A stretch of 64,000 nucleotides of DNA, taken from NCBI RefSeq assembly GCF_005771405.1, contig NZ_VAUA01000005.1, forward strand, positions 62,001-126,000. The letters are read 5' to 3'. The stretch comes from Parasedimentitalea maritima (lineage in GTDB: Bacteria; Pseudomonadota; Alphaproteobacteria; Rhodobacterales; Rhodobacteraceae). A program made the position numbers and the translations under genes. Positions 9,431-18,699 of the stretch are shown piece by piece (position 1 is the first letter of the stretch; every line of letters begins with the position of its first letter). The notes under the pieces were generated by a model. That model did no database searches. It was not told the DNA's origin and saw only the letters and a program-made list of their open reading frames with translations.

Positions 9431-11908
9431 ATGGGACTCCTTTTCCGCTGGCTCATGAGAATGACCACAGCATTACTTGTCTTGATGGTTTTGGGGCTCG
9501 GGCTTGCATATTTTCTAGCGTCGCAATCCCTCCCAGACTATGACAAAGACATTGCCCTGCCAGGGCTTTCGGCGCCTGTCGAAATTGTCCGCGACAATGC
9601 AAATGTTCCCCATATATTCGGAAGCTTCGGCGCTAGCGACGAAGATGTTTACTTTGGCCTTGGTTACGCTCATGCACAGGACCGGCTCTGGCAAATGACT
9701 ATGCTTCGCCGTACCGTACAGGGTCGGCTATCCGAAGTATTTGGCAGCCGAACAGTGGAGACTGATAGCTTATTGCGTCGTCTTGACCTGTATCGACTGG
9801 CTCAACAGTCGGTCAGCGCTCAAGATCAGGGGACGCTGGCCGCCCTCACTGCTTACTCTGCAGGTGTCAATGCACGCCTTGGTGAGATCAACGACAGCGC
9901 CCTTGGTCGAGGTGCACCAGAAATGTTTGTTTTCAACGCTCCCATCGCCCCTTGGCAGCCAGCTGACAGTATTGCGGTGATGAAACTTATGGCTCTGAAG
10001 TTATCCGGGCAGCTTCAAGACGAAGTCCTCCGTGCCAGGACTATGCTGATGCTGGACGATCCAGAACGCCTGCTCGATATTCTTCCAGATGCTCCAGGCA
10101 CCGGCGTCGCTGCCTTACCAGAATATGCCCAGTTGTTCCCAGACCTAAAACGCTACGCCGAGACAGAGTCGATGCCACAGGCTGCAATGTCCCCTTTTGC
10201 GCCCCGCGGTTTGGCTGGGGCCTCAAATGTCTGGGCTGCTGCTCGCGCCAGGTCTGCTTCGGGTGGTACTTTGCTGGCCAACGATCCACATATGGGACTG
10301 AGCGCTCCTACCCTGTGGTATTTGGCACGTATGGAACTTGCTACGGGAGGAGTTATTGGCGCGACCTTACCCGGCATTCCAGCTGTGATTGTCGGCCGGT
10401 CGGATCAGTTAGGTTGGGGTGTTACCTCGTCTTATGTTGATGACCAGGATATTTTCATTGAAAAGCTCAACCCTAAGAACCCCGAGGAATACCTAACCCC
10501 GAATGGCTATAAACGATTTACGTCTCGACCTTCGATCATTCAAATTAAAGGTTCGCAGCCCATCACACTCATCCTGAGATGGAGTGAGAACGGCCCAGTT
10601 TTACCCGGCTCCCTTTATGGTTTGTCTGCTGTGACACCTTCTGGACATGTTGCCAGCCTTGCATGGACAGCTCTAAGCGATACCGATACCTCCATGAGCG
10701 CTGCAATTTCGCTAATGCGAAGCCAAAATGTGCAAGACGCATTGGTATCAGGGGGGAACTTCATTGCACCACCGCAAAACCTTGTTTTGGCGGATCAAGA
10801 AACCATTGCAATGAAAACCATTGGTTCTGTGCCGCAACGCAATGCCCGTAATCAAAGCCAAGGACGCCTGCCAAATCAAGGCTGGCGTCGTGAAAACCGT
10901 TGGCAGGGGAGATCGCCCTATGCTGCAAATCCGCAATTTGTTAGCCCGCTTGGTGGCATATTGGGCAACACAAACAACAAACTCCTTGAACGCCCTTTTC
11001 CCAATCACGTGTCATATAACTGGGGTGACACACAGCGTATCCATCGCTGGCAAAAGCTGATGCAGACACGCCAAGTTCATACTCGGGATAGCTTCATCGA
11101 AGCACAGCTAGACACAGTTTCCTACACTGCTCGCTCCCTACTTCCTCTCATTGGTGCAGATCTCTGGTTCACGTCCAACGCCGCTACCGAGGGTACACTA
11201 GCACGTCAACAGCAGACCGCATTAAGTCTGCTGTCCGAGTGGAACGGCGAAATGAACGAGCACCTTCCAGAGCCGCTTATTTATGCGGCCTGGCTTAGGG
11301 CCCTTCAAGCGCGGTTAATCGTTGATGAATTAGGACCTCTGGCCAGCGAATTCAAACATGTGGAACCGCTGTTTATTGAACGCGTATTTCGAGATGTTGA
11401 TGGCGCATCTGCCTGGTGTGATATTCGCCAAAGCGCACCCAAAGAAAGCTGCACTGATATGGCCCGAATGGCGCTAGACGATGCCTTGGTTTGGATTAAC
11501 GAACGTTACGGGCCAGCGCTTGAGTCTCTAAGATGGGGTGATGCTCATCAGGCAACACATGACCACGAGGTCTTGGGAGACGTTCCCCTACTTCGATTCT
11601 TCGTAAACATCCGTCAATCCACAAGTGGTGGCGACAACACCCTTCAACGTGGTCTGAGTTCAGGCGAAGATCCCAATCCCTTTCAGAATGTTCATTCAGC
11701 TGGCTATCGTGGAGTCTATGATTTCTCAGACCCGGACAGTTCAGTCTTCATAACCTCAACTGGGCAATCGGGTCACTTCCTGTCTCGTTTCTATGATGAC
11801 ATGGCGCAGTTGTGGCGGAGGGGTGAGTATATTCCAATGTCACTTGATGTAGATCTAGCGCGCGCTGCAGCGGTTGGAATTACACGAATTCAGCCGTTAC
11901 AGAAATGA
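9431..11908 (+). CDS. Penicillin acylase family N-terminal-nucleophile hydrolase
   Basis: An 825-residue precursor with an N-terminal membrane segment (residues 8-30), so it is periplasmic or membrane-anchored. The family cleaves itself so that a serine becomes the N-terminal nucleophile of the beta chain; here that is S265 in GLAGASNVWAA. Other conserved pieces are HIFGSFGASDEDVYFGLGYAHAQDRLWQM in the alpha part (about 61-90) and ANDPHMGL at 283-290. Relatives deacylate penicillins or N-acyl homoserine lactones, so a role in quorum quenching, beta-lactam or acyl-amide breakdown is possible but not shown. AAGGAAC precedes the ATG. Confidence 0.92.
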   Translation: MGLLFRWLMRMTTALLVLMVLGLGLAYFLASQSLPDYDKDIALPGLSAPVEIVRDNANVPHIFGSFGASDEDVYFGLGYAHAQDRLWQMTMLRRTVQGRLSEVFGSRTVETDSLLRRLDLYRLAQQSVSAQDQGTLAALTAYSAGVNARLGEINDSALGRGAPEMFVFNAPIAPWQPADSIAVMKLMALKLSGQLQDEVLRARTMLMLDDPERLLDILPDAPGTGVAALPEYAQLFPDLKRYAETESMPQAAMSPFAPRGLAGASNVWAAARARSASGGTLLANDPHMGLSAPTLWYLARMELATGGVIGATLPGIPAVIVGRSDQLGWGVTSSYVDDQDIFIEKLNPKNPEEYLTPNGYKRFTSRPSIIQIKGSQPITLILRWSENGPVLPGSLYGLSAVTPSGHVASLAWTALSDTDTSMSAAISLMRSQNVQDALVSGGNFIAPPQNLVLADQETIAMKTIGSVPQRNARNQSQGRLPNQGWRRENRWQGRSPYAANPQFVSPLGGILGNTNNKLLERPFPNHVSYNWGDTQRIHRWQKLMQTRQVHTRDSFIEAQLDTVSYTARSLLPLIGADLWFTSNAATEGTLARQQQTALSLLSEWNGEMNEHLPEPLIYAAWLRALQARLIVDELGPLASEFKHVEPLFIERVFRDVDGASAWCDIRQSAPKESCTDMARMALDDALVWINERYGPALESLRWGDAHQATHDHEVLGDVPLLRFFVNIRQSTSGGDNTLQRGLSSGEDPNPFQNVHSAGYRGVYDFSDPDSSVFITSTGQSGHFLSRFYDDMAQLWRRGEYIPMSLDVDLARAAAVGITRIQPLQK

Positions 11909-11912
11909 CCGT

Positions 11913-11957
11913 GCTGCCCATCAATGTGTTTCACATTTGAACGGATTGATGGGCAGC
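11913..11957. terminator. Long inverted repeat between the acylase and hflX
   Basis: GCTGCCCATCAA (11913-11924) pairs perfectly with TTGATGGGCAGC (11946-11957). The 21-base loop holds a small nested hairpin (TGTG-TTT-CACA). It begins four bases after the acylase stop and lies downstream of the convergent hflX gene. There is no T-tract on either side, so intrinsic termination is uncertain; it could instead protect a 3' end. Confidence 0.5.
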
Positions 11958-11980
11958 AAGAACATTTGGCTAAGGTCAGT

Positions 11981-13252
11981 TTACAACGCGTTGAATTGCG
12001 ACTTCTGCCGATCTGTCCATAGAACAGTAATCTCAAACCCGGTCTCAGTTTGTTTTTCACCTTGCACAAGATCTTCGGCAAAAAGCCAAGCTCTCTGTTT
12101 GCCTTGCGAAAACTCAAGACTGAGCACTTCTTGATGACGAGCGCCTTGCAGTTGCTCCGCTATGTCTCGCAACAGTTCTGGCAGACCTTCACCGGTAATG
12201 GCGGAAATCGCGTGGATACCCTCTTCCCGTTCTGCTCGCTGACGCCTCGCATCTGCCTCTTCTTCCGGCAGCTGATCCAGCTTGTTCCAGATCTCAATCC
12301 TTGCTCGATTTTCATCGACACCTAGAGACGTCAGAATTCTGTCGACATCCATCGCCTGATTATGAGTGTCTTCGTGGCTTATGTCGCGCACATGCACCAC
12401 GAGGTCGGCACCAAGAACTTCCTCTAGTGTCGCACGAAATGAGGCCACCAGCTCAGTTGGGAGATCTGAAATAAAGCCAACAGTATCTGATAGAATGATT
12501 TCTGGCCCGTCTTCCAACTCAACCCGCCGCATCGTCGGGTCCAAGGTCGCAAACAACATGTCTTTGACCATCACGTCAGCGCCGGTAAGGCGATTGAACA
12601 GAGTGGATTTCCCTGCATTGGTATATCCAACCAAAGCAACAATCGGATATGGCACCTTGGCACGAGCCTCTCGGTGCAGAGTACGGGTCTTGACCACCTT
12701 GTCCAACTGGCGACGCAGACGGACCAACTGATCATCAATAGCTCGACGGTCGGCCTCGATCTGGGTTTCGCCAGGTCCCCCAACAAATCCCAATCCGCCG
12801 CGCTGTCGTTCAAGGTGGGTCCATGCACGGACCAATCGCGTTCTTTGATAGCTAAGTGCAGCCATTTCAACCTGCAACACACCCTCTCGAGTTCGCGCTC
12901 GATCCGAGAAAATTTCGAGAATTAGGCCGGTTCTGTCGAGTAGCTTTACACCCCAGGATTTTTCAAGGTTGCGCTGTTGTACCGGTGAAACGGGGCCATC
13001 AATAAGAACGAGATCAATGTCTTCAGCTTTGAAAATCGCAGCCAGTTCTTCGATCTTACCTTTGCCGAACAATTGACCCGAATGAGCCTTTGGCAAGCGC
13101 ACAACAAGAGACCCGATCACATCAAGATCTGGCAAGGCCTTAGCTAACGCCACGCCTTCTTGCAATGCAGGTTCGGCCGGGCGCCGCCCGCTGTTTGATC
13201 TAATATCCGGATGCAGCACCCATGCACGGGTCTGGATCCTATCATGTTCCAT
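11981..13252 (-). CDS. hflX: Ribosome-associated GTPase HflX
   Basis: A 423-residue GTPase that binds 50S subunits and splits stalled ribosomes. It has an N-terminal HflX domain, a glycine-rich linker (QRGGLGFVGGPGETQIE), and G motifs GYTNAGKST (G1, near residue 207), DTVGF (G3) and NKLDQL (G4). The ATG at 13252 overlaps the hfq stop by one base (TGATG); the TTG one codon earlier is in frame but unnecessary. It is translationally coupled to hfq, the usual alphaproteobacterial arrangement. Confidence 0.97.
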   Translation of the reverse strand: MEHDRIQTRAWVLHPDIRSNSGRRPAEPALQEGVALAKALPDLDVIGSLVVRLPKAHSGQLFGKGKIEELAAIFKAEDIDLVLIDGPVSPVQQRNLEKSWGVKLLDRTGLILEIFSDRARTREGVLQVEMAALSYQRTRLVRAWTHLERQRGGLGFVGGPGETQIEADRRAIDDQLVRLRRQLDKVVKTRTLHREARAKVPYPIVALVGYTNAGKSTLFNRLTGADVMVKDMLFATLDPTMRRVELEDGPEIILSDTVGFISDLPTELVASFRATLEEVLGADLVVHVRDISHEDTHNQAMDVDRILTSLGVDENRARIEIWNKLDQLPEEEADARRQRAEREEGIHAISAITGEGLPELLRDIAEQLQGARHQEVLSLEFSQGKQRAWLFAEDLVQGEKQTETGFEITVLWTDRQKSQFNAL

Positions 13253-13491
13253 CAAGAGGCGTCTTCACCCTCGTATAGGCTGATCGGCTGGGCCGGCATG
13301 ATCGTGGAGATGGCATGTTTATAAACCAGTTGTGACTGACCGTCGCGACGTAACAGTACACAGAAGTTGTCAAACCAGGTGATGACACCTTGCAATTTTA
13401 CACCATTGATCAGAAATATAGTAACCGGAACTTTGGTTTTACGCACATGATTCAGGAACGCATCCTGAAGGTTCTGTCGGTCCGAAGCCAT
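13252..13491 (-). CDS. hfq: RNA chaperone Hfq
   Basis: A 79-residue Sm-like protein that pairs small RNAs with mRNAs. The Sm1 motif is [24 protein letters not shown] and Sm2 is YKHAISTI. The disordered C-terminal tail of the enterobacterial protein is absent, as is normal in alphaproteobacteria. I start at MASDRQNL, the conserved N-terminus; an upstream in-frame start would add ten residues. Followed by hflX in an overlapping arrangement and preceded by trkH at a 136-base gap. Confidence 0.97.
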   Translation of the reverse strand: MASDRQNLQDAFLNHVRKTKVPVTIFLINGVKLQGVITWFDNFCVLLRRDGQSQLVYKHAISTIMPAQPISLYEGEDAS

Positions 13492-13627
13492 AGTTTGTTC
13501 TCGCTTTTGTTCTTGCAACACGCTGCGGATCAGCGCGACTCGTCATTTCATTCAAGTATGGACACAGAAATTCAGTGTTTCCAACCAAAAAAGCACTTGA
13601 TATCGCTGCGAAGTTAACCAAGTTCGT

Positions 13628-15160
13628 TCAATTGCGCCAGAGGTTTGGTGTCAACAAGGCGATGATTGCGAGAGTTTCTAGCCGCCCTAGAACCATAGCT
13701 AGACAGAGTACTAATTTGGCGGAGGGCGCTAGCAACGCTAAGGAAATTGGAGTTTCGCTAGCGACCTCTATCAACGGGCCTGTGGTCGACAAGGCAGCGA
13801 TTGCCAACACAAGTGCCTGCTCAAAATCAGAGCCCAAAGCGGCCAGGCTGGTGCTTATCAACGCGAGCGTTAGTGCGAACAACATAAAGAAAACCCATGC
13901 AATAAAGGCTCCATTCTTTTGTAGACGCTTATTTCCGGCACCCTCGCCACTAACCGAAGATGGGTGCACCAACCGTTCCATTTCACGCATACCGTTAAGA
14001 TACAAAGCATAAACTCGAAGCAGCTTCACCCCACCTGCAGTGGTTGCAACACCACCTCCGACAACTGCTAAACCCAGCAAAATCAACCCTGGTGTACCTA
14101 GGCCAGACCACTGTTGGGCTGCTGCCCAGTCCGCACTTTCAAACCCCGTAGTTGTCAAAAAGGACATCACGGTAAACACGCCCCCCCACAAAGAATGAAA
14201 GGCCTGCGACAAATTTTCCGAAGCGCTGACTTCAAAGGAGGCCAACCAATGTCGTAAAAACAGCAGCAGTGGCACCCCAATCACCAGAATCAAACCAATG
14301 CGAAATTCTGGATCCCGGTCTAACCGGACGTGTCCCGACGTTGCAGTGTCAGTAGAAAACGTTAACCGTGATAAAGCAAAGAACATAAATAGGAAGATGA
14401 CCATTTCCCCGGCCAATCCACTGTTCGCGTTAACTAACCCTCCAACTGCGGAAATACCGGAGGTGGCCATCACCGACATCGCATGGCTCAAACCGATCAG
14501 GCTCTTCTCTCCGGTCATCATCAGCAACACCCAAAGCGCCATTGTTAGTCCAACATAAATTGGCACCAAGGTCTGTGTCACAATCACCAATCGACGCCGA
14601 GGGTCCCCCTGCTGCATATGAGCAGGGGTTTCAGTGCCGCGCCCGGGTTCTCCACGTGCAGTTACTTCAAAACCTCCTAACGACAAGGGCGCAAGCACCG
14701 CTGATGCTGCAATCCACATAAGCAGCCCCCCCATCCAGCCGACCTGCGCGCGCCAAAGATGTACACTAGGCGGCAACCGGCCAGGGTCTGCAAAGACATC
14801 AGCACCAGTAGTAGTAATCGCACTAACCATATCGAAATATGCATTTAGATAGCTGGTGTTTTGCAAAGCATCATGGGTGGGAACCGCCAGGAAAAGTGGC
14901 AGCACCGAAAAGGTGGCAAGCAATGACAACAGTTGCCCCAACATTCCATAGCGCGGCACCCTGTTGCTCAACGACAAACCAATAAACGTCACAAGCATCA
15001 AACCAACAATGCCCGAATAAAAGAAACTACGCGAAGTTGGGTGATCATCCAGCACCACTGCATGAATGGCGGGTACCCACATTGCCAACGCAGCAATGCC
15101 AAATATCAGCAAGAACAAGGGCAATCGAAGAATGCCAGGAGGGGCGGTCTTCCTTGCCAT
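13628..15160 (-). CDS. trkH: Trk potassium uptake system membrane subunit TrkH
   Basis: A 510-residue polytopic potassium translocating subunit. The repeated membrane-pore-membrane units carry selectivity-filter loops such as ITTTGADVFAD, MATSGISAVGG, LTTTGFESADW and LSTTGPLIEVAS, which identify the family. It works with TrkA, the cytoplasmic NAD-binding gate encoded immediately upstream (one base between the genes). Potassium supply at low turgor is the expected role. Confidence 0.95.
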   Translation of the reverse strand: MARKTAPPGILRLPLFLLIFGIAALAMWVPAIHAVVLDDHPTSRSFFYSGIVGLMLVTFIGLSLSNRVPRYGMLGQLLSLLATFSVLPLFLAVPTHDALQNTSYLNAYFDMVSAITTTGADVFADPGRLPPSVHLWRAQVGWMGGLLMWIAASAVLAPLSLGGFEVTARGEPGRGTETPAHMQQGDPRRRLVIVTQTLVPIYVGLTMALWVLLMMTGEKSLIGLSHAMSVMATSGISAVGGLVNANSGLAGEMVIFLFMFFALSRLTFSTDTATSGHVRLDRDPEFRIGLILVIGVPLLLFLRHWLASFEVSASENLSQAFHSLWGGVFTVMSFLTTTGFESADWAAAQQWSGLGTPGLILLGLAVVGGGVATTAGGVKLLRVYALYLNGMREMERLVHPSSVSGEGAGNKRLQKNGAFIAWVFFMLFALTLALISTSLAALGSDFEQALVLAIAALSTTGPLIEVASETPISLALLAPSAKLVLCLAMVLGRLETLAIIALLTPNLWRN

Positions 15161-15161
15161 A

Positions 15162-16538
15162 TCAGAAGAAGTCGATCGAGACCTGCATCAGGCGCTCAAC
15201 TTCGGGCACATCAGCTGCGATCGCAAACAGTGAAATGACATCACTTTCCTCAATCCGTAGCTTTCCGCTAGGTCGAAGAACTTCACCGCCCTTATAAACG
15301 GCTCCCACCAGCACACCTTCTGGAAAATCAATATCACGGATCATTTGCCCAGCCATGGGTGAGGTCGACATCACTTCGGCTTCGATAACTTCAGCCTCAG
15401 CATCACCGATAGAGTAAACCTGACGGACTCTGCCGTGGCGGATGTGGCGCAGAATAGAGCTAACGGTTGTGGACCGTGGGTTGATATACGCATCAATTCC
15501 CAAAGGTGCCATCAACGGCACAAGAGTAGGGTCATTGATCAAGGCGATGGCCAAAGAGCACCCTTCGGCCTTTGCGCGTACGGCTGCCAACATATTGGTT
15601 TTATCATCGTCAGTCACCGCGAGCATAGCATCTGCTCGGTCAATTCCTGCCTCGATCATTAACGCACGATCCAGCCCGTCCCCGTTCAACACAATGGTCC
15701 GTTCTAACGCTTCAGCCGCATGTTCGGCTTTCTTGCGATCCCGTTCAATCATCTTACTGCGGGTTCTGCCGGTTCGGTTCTCCATTGCTTTGGCCACCTC
15801 CAAACCAACGTTGCCCCCACCAACAATCACAACACGATCTTGCTTTTTTTCTTTTTTTCCAAATACTTCCATTGTCCTGCTAACATCTTCAATATGCGTG
15901 AAAATGTAGCAGTTATCACCGACAAATAATTGATCTCCTGGATCAGGAGCAAATAGAGTACCATCTCTCCGGACCCCAACCACGATGGCGCGCAAGGTCG
16001 AAAATAAATCAGTAAGCTGGCGTAATGGCGTATGCACGACAGGACAATCATCATCGATTGTAATACCCAAAAGCTGTGCTTTTCCATCCATAAATGTTTC
16101 GGTGTCAAATGCAGCTGGTGCTGACAAACGTTGCATCGCCGCAGCGGCAACCTCTCTTTCCGGACTGATTACAACATCAATTGGAAGATGATCACGGCGG
16201 TAAAGATCGGAATAAATCGCATCCAGATAGCTTTGCGAACGAAGGCGAGCAATTTTTCGTTGTATCGAAAAAACCGAATGGGCCACTTGGCAGGTGACCA
16301 TATTAACTTCATCGGAATGGGTGGCTGCAATGATCATATCAGCATCTGCAGCCCCTGCCCGCTCCAGCACGTCTGGATACGAAGCAAAACCTGCTATGCC
16401 TTGAACATCAAGCGTGTCAGTAGCCCGTCGCACCAGATCAGGGTTATTGTCGACCACGGTGACATCGTTAAGTTCGCCGGACAAATGCCTGGCAATTTGC
16501 CAACCAACCTGACCTGCACCACAGATGATGACTTTCAT
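15162..16538 (-). CDS. trkA: Trk potassium uptake regulatory subunit TrkA
   Basis: A 458-residue cytoplasmic gating protein with two tandem RCK units. Each has a nucleotide-binding motif: ICGAGQVGWQIA (residues 5-16) and IVGGGNVGLEVA (near 240), each followed by a TrkA-C domain. It binds NAD(H)/ATP and controls TrkH. First gene of the trkA-trkH pair; the intergenic region upstream (16539-16642) separates it from a divergent lipoprotein gene. Confidence 0.96.
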   Translation of the reverse strand: MKVIICGAGQVGWQIARHLSGELNDVTVVDNNPDLVRRATDTLDVQGIAGFASYPDVLERAGAADADMIIAATHSDEVNMVTCQVAHSVFSIQRKIARLRSQSYLDAIYSDLYRRDHLPIDVVISPEREVAAAAMQRLSAPAAFDTETFMDGKAQLLGITIDDDCPVVHTPLRQLTDLFSTLRAIVVGVRRDGTLFAPDPGDQLFVGDNCYIFTHIEDVSRTMEVFGKKEKKQDRVVIVGGGNVGLEVAKAMENRTGRTRSKMIERDRKKAEHAAEALERTIVLNGDGLDRALMIEAGIDRADAMLAVTDDDKTNMLAAVRAKAEGCSLAIALINDPTLVPLMAPLGIDAYINPRSTTVSSILRHIRHGRVRQVYSIGDAEAEVIEAEVMSTSPMAGQMIRDIDFPEGVLVGAVYKGGEVLRPSGKLRIEESDVISLFAIAADVPEVERLMQVSIDFF

Positions 16539-16642
16539 GTTATTTGCCCCTAGGCACGTTTTTGCCAGTATTTTGCATGACAGAACCCTAGAACACGGTC
16601 AATTCAATTGTAACTTCGTATTTGTGATGGCACTGTAATTCC

Positions 16643-17119
16643 ATGATTAAGTCACTCAGAGCACCCGTATTTATATTGGTTGTTTCGCTTGTTACGAGCT
16701 GTGCACCGCTTTCACTGTACTACAAACCCGGTGTTGAGGTATCTCGTATGCAGTCTGATAGCCTGACCTGCGAAACGCTTGCTTTAAAAGATGCACCTGT
16801 CGCCAATGAGATCCGTCAGAGCCCTCCCATCTTCTATCCTGGTGGCGAGTTCTGCAACGGAACAAACTGCTATTACCGCCCTGGCTACTGGGTTGAAGGC
16901 AATATTTATACCGTAGATGTGAACCGTGGACTGCGCCACAGAATTGAGAACCAATGCATGACGGACAAAGGTTACCAACAAGTCGAATTGGAAATATGTA
17001 ATCCATCAGTGGCTAAAGCTGCTGGCAATGCGCAAACAATTCGAATGCCACAGTTGAGTGAGAAATCATGTGCTGTCCGCCACGAGAACGGTAGCTTTTT
17101 AATTGTAGACCCTCGTTAA
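16643..17119 (+). CDS. Small predicted lipoprotein of unknown function
   Basis: A 158-residue protein with a lipoprotein signal peptide (MIKSLRAPVFILVVSLVTSC, lipobox LVTSC at residues 16-20). The mature part has five further cysteines, including CNGTNCYY, which suggests disulfides in the periplasm. I do not recognise the family. It is the only plus-strand gene inside the minus-strand ntr-trk-hfq block, so it is probably a lineage-specific insertion between trkA and ntrX. Confidence 0.75.
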   Translation: MIKSLRAPVFILVVSLVTSCAPLSLYYKPGVEVSRMQSDSLTCETLALKDAPVANEIRQSPPIFYPGGEFCNGTNCYYRPGYWVEGNIYTVDVNRGLRHRIENQCMTDKGYQQVELEICNPSVAKAAGNAQTIRMPQLSEKSCAVRHENGSFLIVDPR

Positions 17120-17289
17120 AGTGGTGGAGATCAAGAAACTTCGCACTTGTTCGAAAGTCCCATGACCTGAGTCCGACTTAAAGTAGGGTCCCAAACTCAA
17201 ACATTTACACAAAAACAGTAGTTCAACCCTGCGCTGTGGCTTGATCCAGTGAAGGCAGACCAACCAAATCGCCGTGCCTCCACTCAAAT

Positions 17290-18699
17290 TCATGCAACGG
17301 TATCTTCACTGTCTAGATGTGCCACTCTGGCTCCGGATTTATTTGAGGTTACCACACCCAAAGATTTCAATTTCCTATGCAGCGCCGAGCGTTCCATACC
17401 AACAAAGGTTGCGGTTCGACTGATATTTCCTCCAAACCGATTGATCTGAGTCAGTAGATATTCCCGTTCAAATGCTTCACGAGCCTCACGCAGCGGTAGA
17501 GTCGCCAAGGCGCCAGATAGAACTACACGTCCTTCCTCATTGGGTGCCTCTACCTCGCGTGGCAATTCCTTAACTTCGATTGGACCATTGCCTTCACCAA
17601 GGATCAAAACCCGTTCTACCAAATTCTTCAATTGGCGCACGTTACCGGGCCAGATCATCGTTTGTAACAACGCCACCGCTTCTTCGCTCAACCTTCGCAA
17701 GGGAAGGCCTTGAGTATCGTTAAAGTGAGCAATGAAGTGCTCAACCAGCATAGGAATGTCTTCACGCCGGTCTGACAAAGAGGGCACTGCAATCGGCACC
17801 ACGTTCAGGCGATGAAACAACTCTTCACGAAACTTCTCTAGACGAATTTCCTGCTCAAGATCTTTGTTTGTTGAGGAAATAACACGTAAATCTACACTAA
17901 CATTGTCTGCACCACCAACCCGCTGAAACTTCTGATCGACCAGCACACGAAGAATTTTGGACTGTGTGCCCAACGGCATATCGGCAACCTCATCGAAATA
18001 AATGACTCCGCCATTTGCCTGCTCTAGTAATCCCGGCTCAATCCCGCGCTCGGTTGTCTCACGCCCAAACAGCACCTCTTCCATTCTCTCTGGTTCGATG
18101 CTCGCACAACTGACGGTAATAAACGGTGCTGATGAACGGTTAGAATTTGCATGAACATAACGTGCAGCAATCTCCTTACCGCTGCCGGCGGGACCGCTCA
18201 ACATTACCCGCCCGTTTGACTTAACCACCTTGTCCAGCTGACTGGTCAATACCCGGTAAACGGCTGAATCCCCAATCATTTCTGCGCCACCGCCATCAAG
18301 CCGCCGCAGGTCAGAATTTTCGCGCCGTAACTGCGAGGCTTCCATCGCGCGACGGATAACAACCATCAACTGGTCTATGTTAAAGGGTTTTTCAATGAAA
18401 TCGTAAGCCCCTTGCTTAATCGCCGCCACCGCTATCTCAACATTGCCGTGGCCAGAAATAATCACAACTGGAACTTCGGGCGTGTCGCGTTTCACTGCTT
18501 TGAGAATATCGATACCATCCATCTGACTGTCTTTGAGCCAGATATCCAAGATCAACAGAGCAGGCAGACCGTCATTCAATGCAGCCATACATTCATCAGA
18601 ATTACCTGCTTTACGAGTAACGTAGCCCTCGTCTTCTAGTATATCCGAAACCAGCTCGCGAATGTCGCGTTCATCATCAACAATTAGAATATCACTCAT
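17290..18699 (-). CDS. ntrX: Nitrogen/redox response regulator NtrX
   Basis: A 469-residue response regulator: receiver domain with phospho-acceptor D52 (LLILDIW), AAA+ domain with Walker A GPAGSGKEIAA, and a C-terminal Fis-type helix-turn-helix (GNISRTATFVGMERSALHRKL). The GAFTGA loop that contacts sigma-54 is absent; where it should be there is GRETTERGIEPG. It therefore probably does not activate sigma-54 promoters. ATG overlaps the ntrY stop by four bases. NtrYX is linked to nitrogen assimilation, redox and cell envelope control in alphaproteobacteria. Confidence 0.95.
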   Translation of the reverse strand: MSDILIVDDERDIRELVSDILEDEGYVTRKAGNSDECMAALNDGLPALLILDIWLKDSQMDGIDILKAVKRDTPEVPVVIISGHGNVEIAVAAIKQGAYDFIEKPFNIDQLMVVIRRAMEASQLRRENSDLRRLDGGGAEMIGDSAVYRVLTSQLDKVVKSNGRVMLSGPAGSGKEIAARYVHANSNRSSAPFITVSCASIEPERMEEVLFGRETTERGIEPGLLEQANGGVIYFDEVADMPLGTQSKILRVLVDQKFQRVGGADNVSVDLRVISSTNKDLEQEIRLEKFREELFHRLNVVPIAVPSLSDRREDIPMLVEHFIAHFNDTQGLPLRRLSEEAVALLQTMIWPGNVRQLKNLVERVLILGEGNGPIEVKELPREVEAPNEEGRVVLSGALATLPLREAREAFEREYLLTQINRFGGNISRTATFVGMERSALHRKLKSLGVVTSNKSGARVAHLDSEDTVA

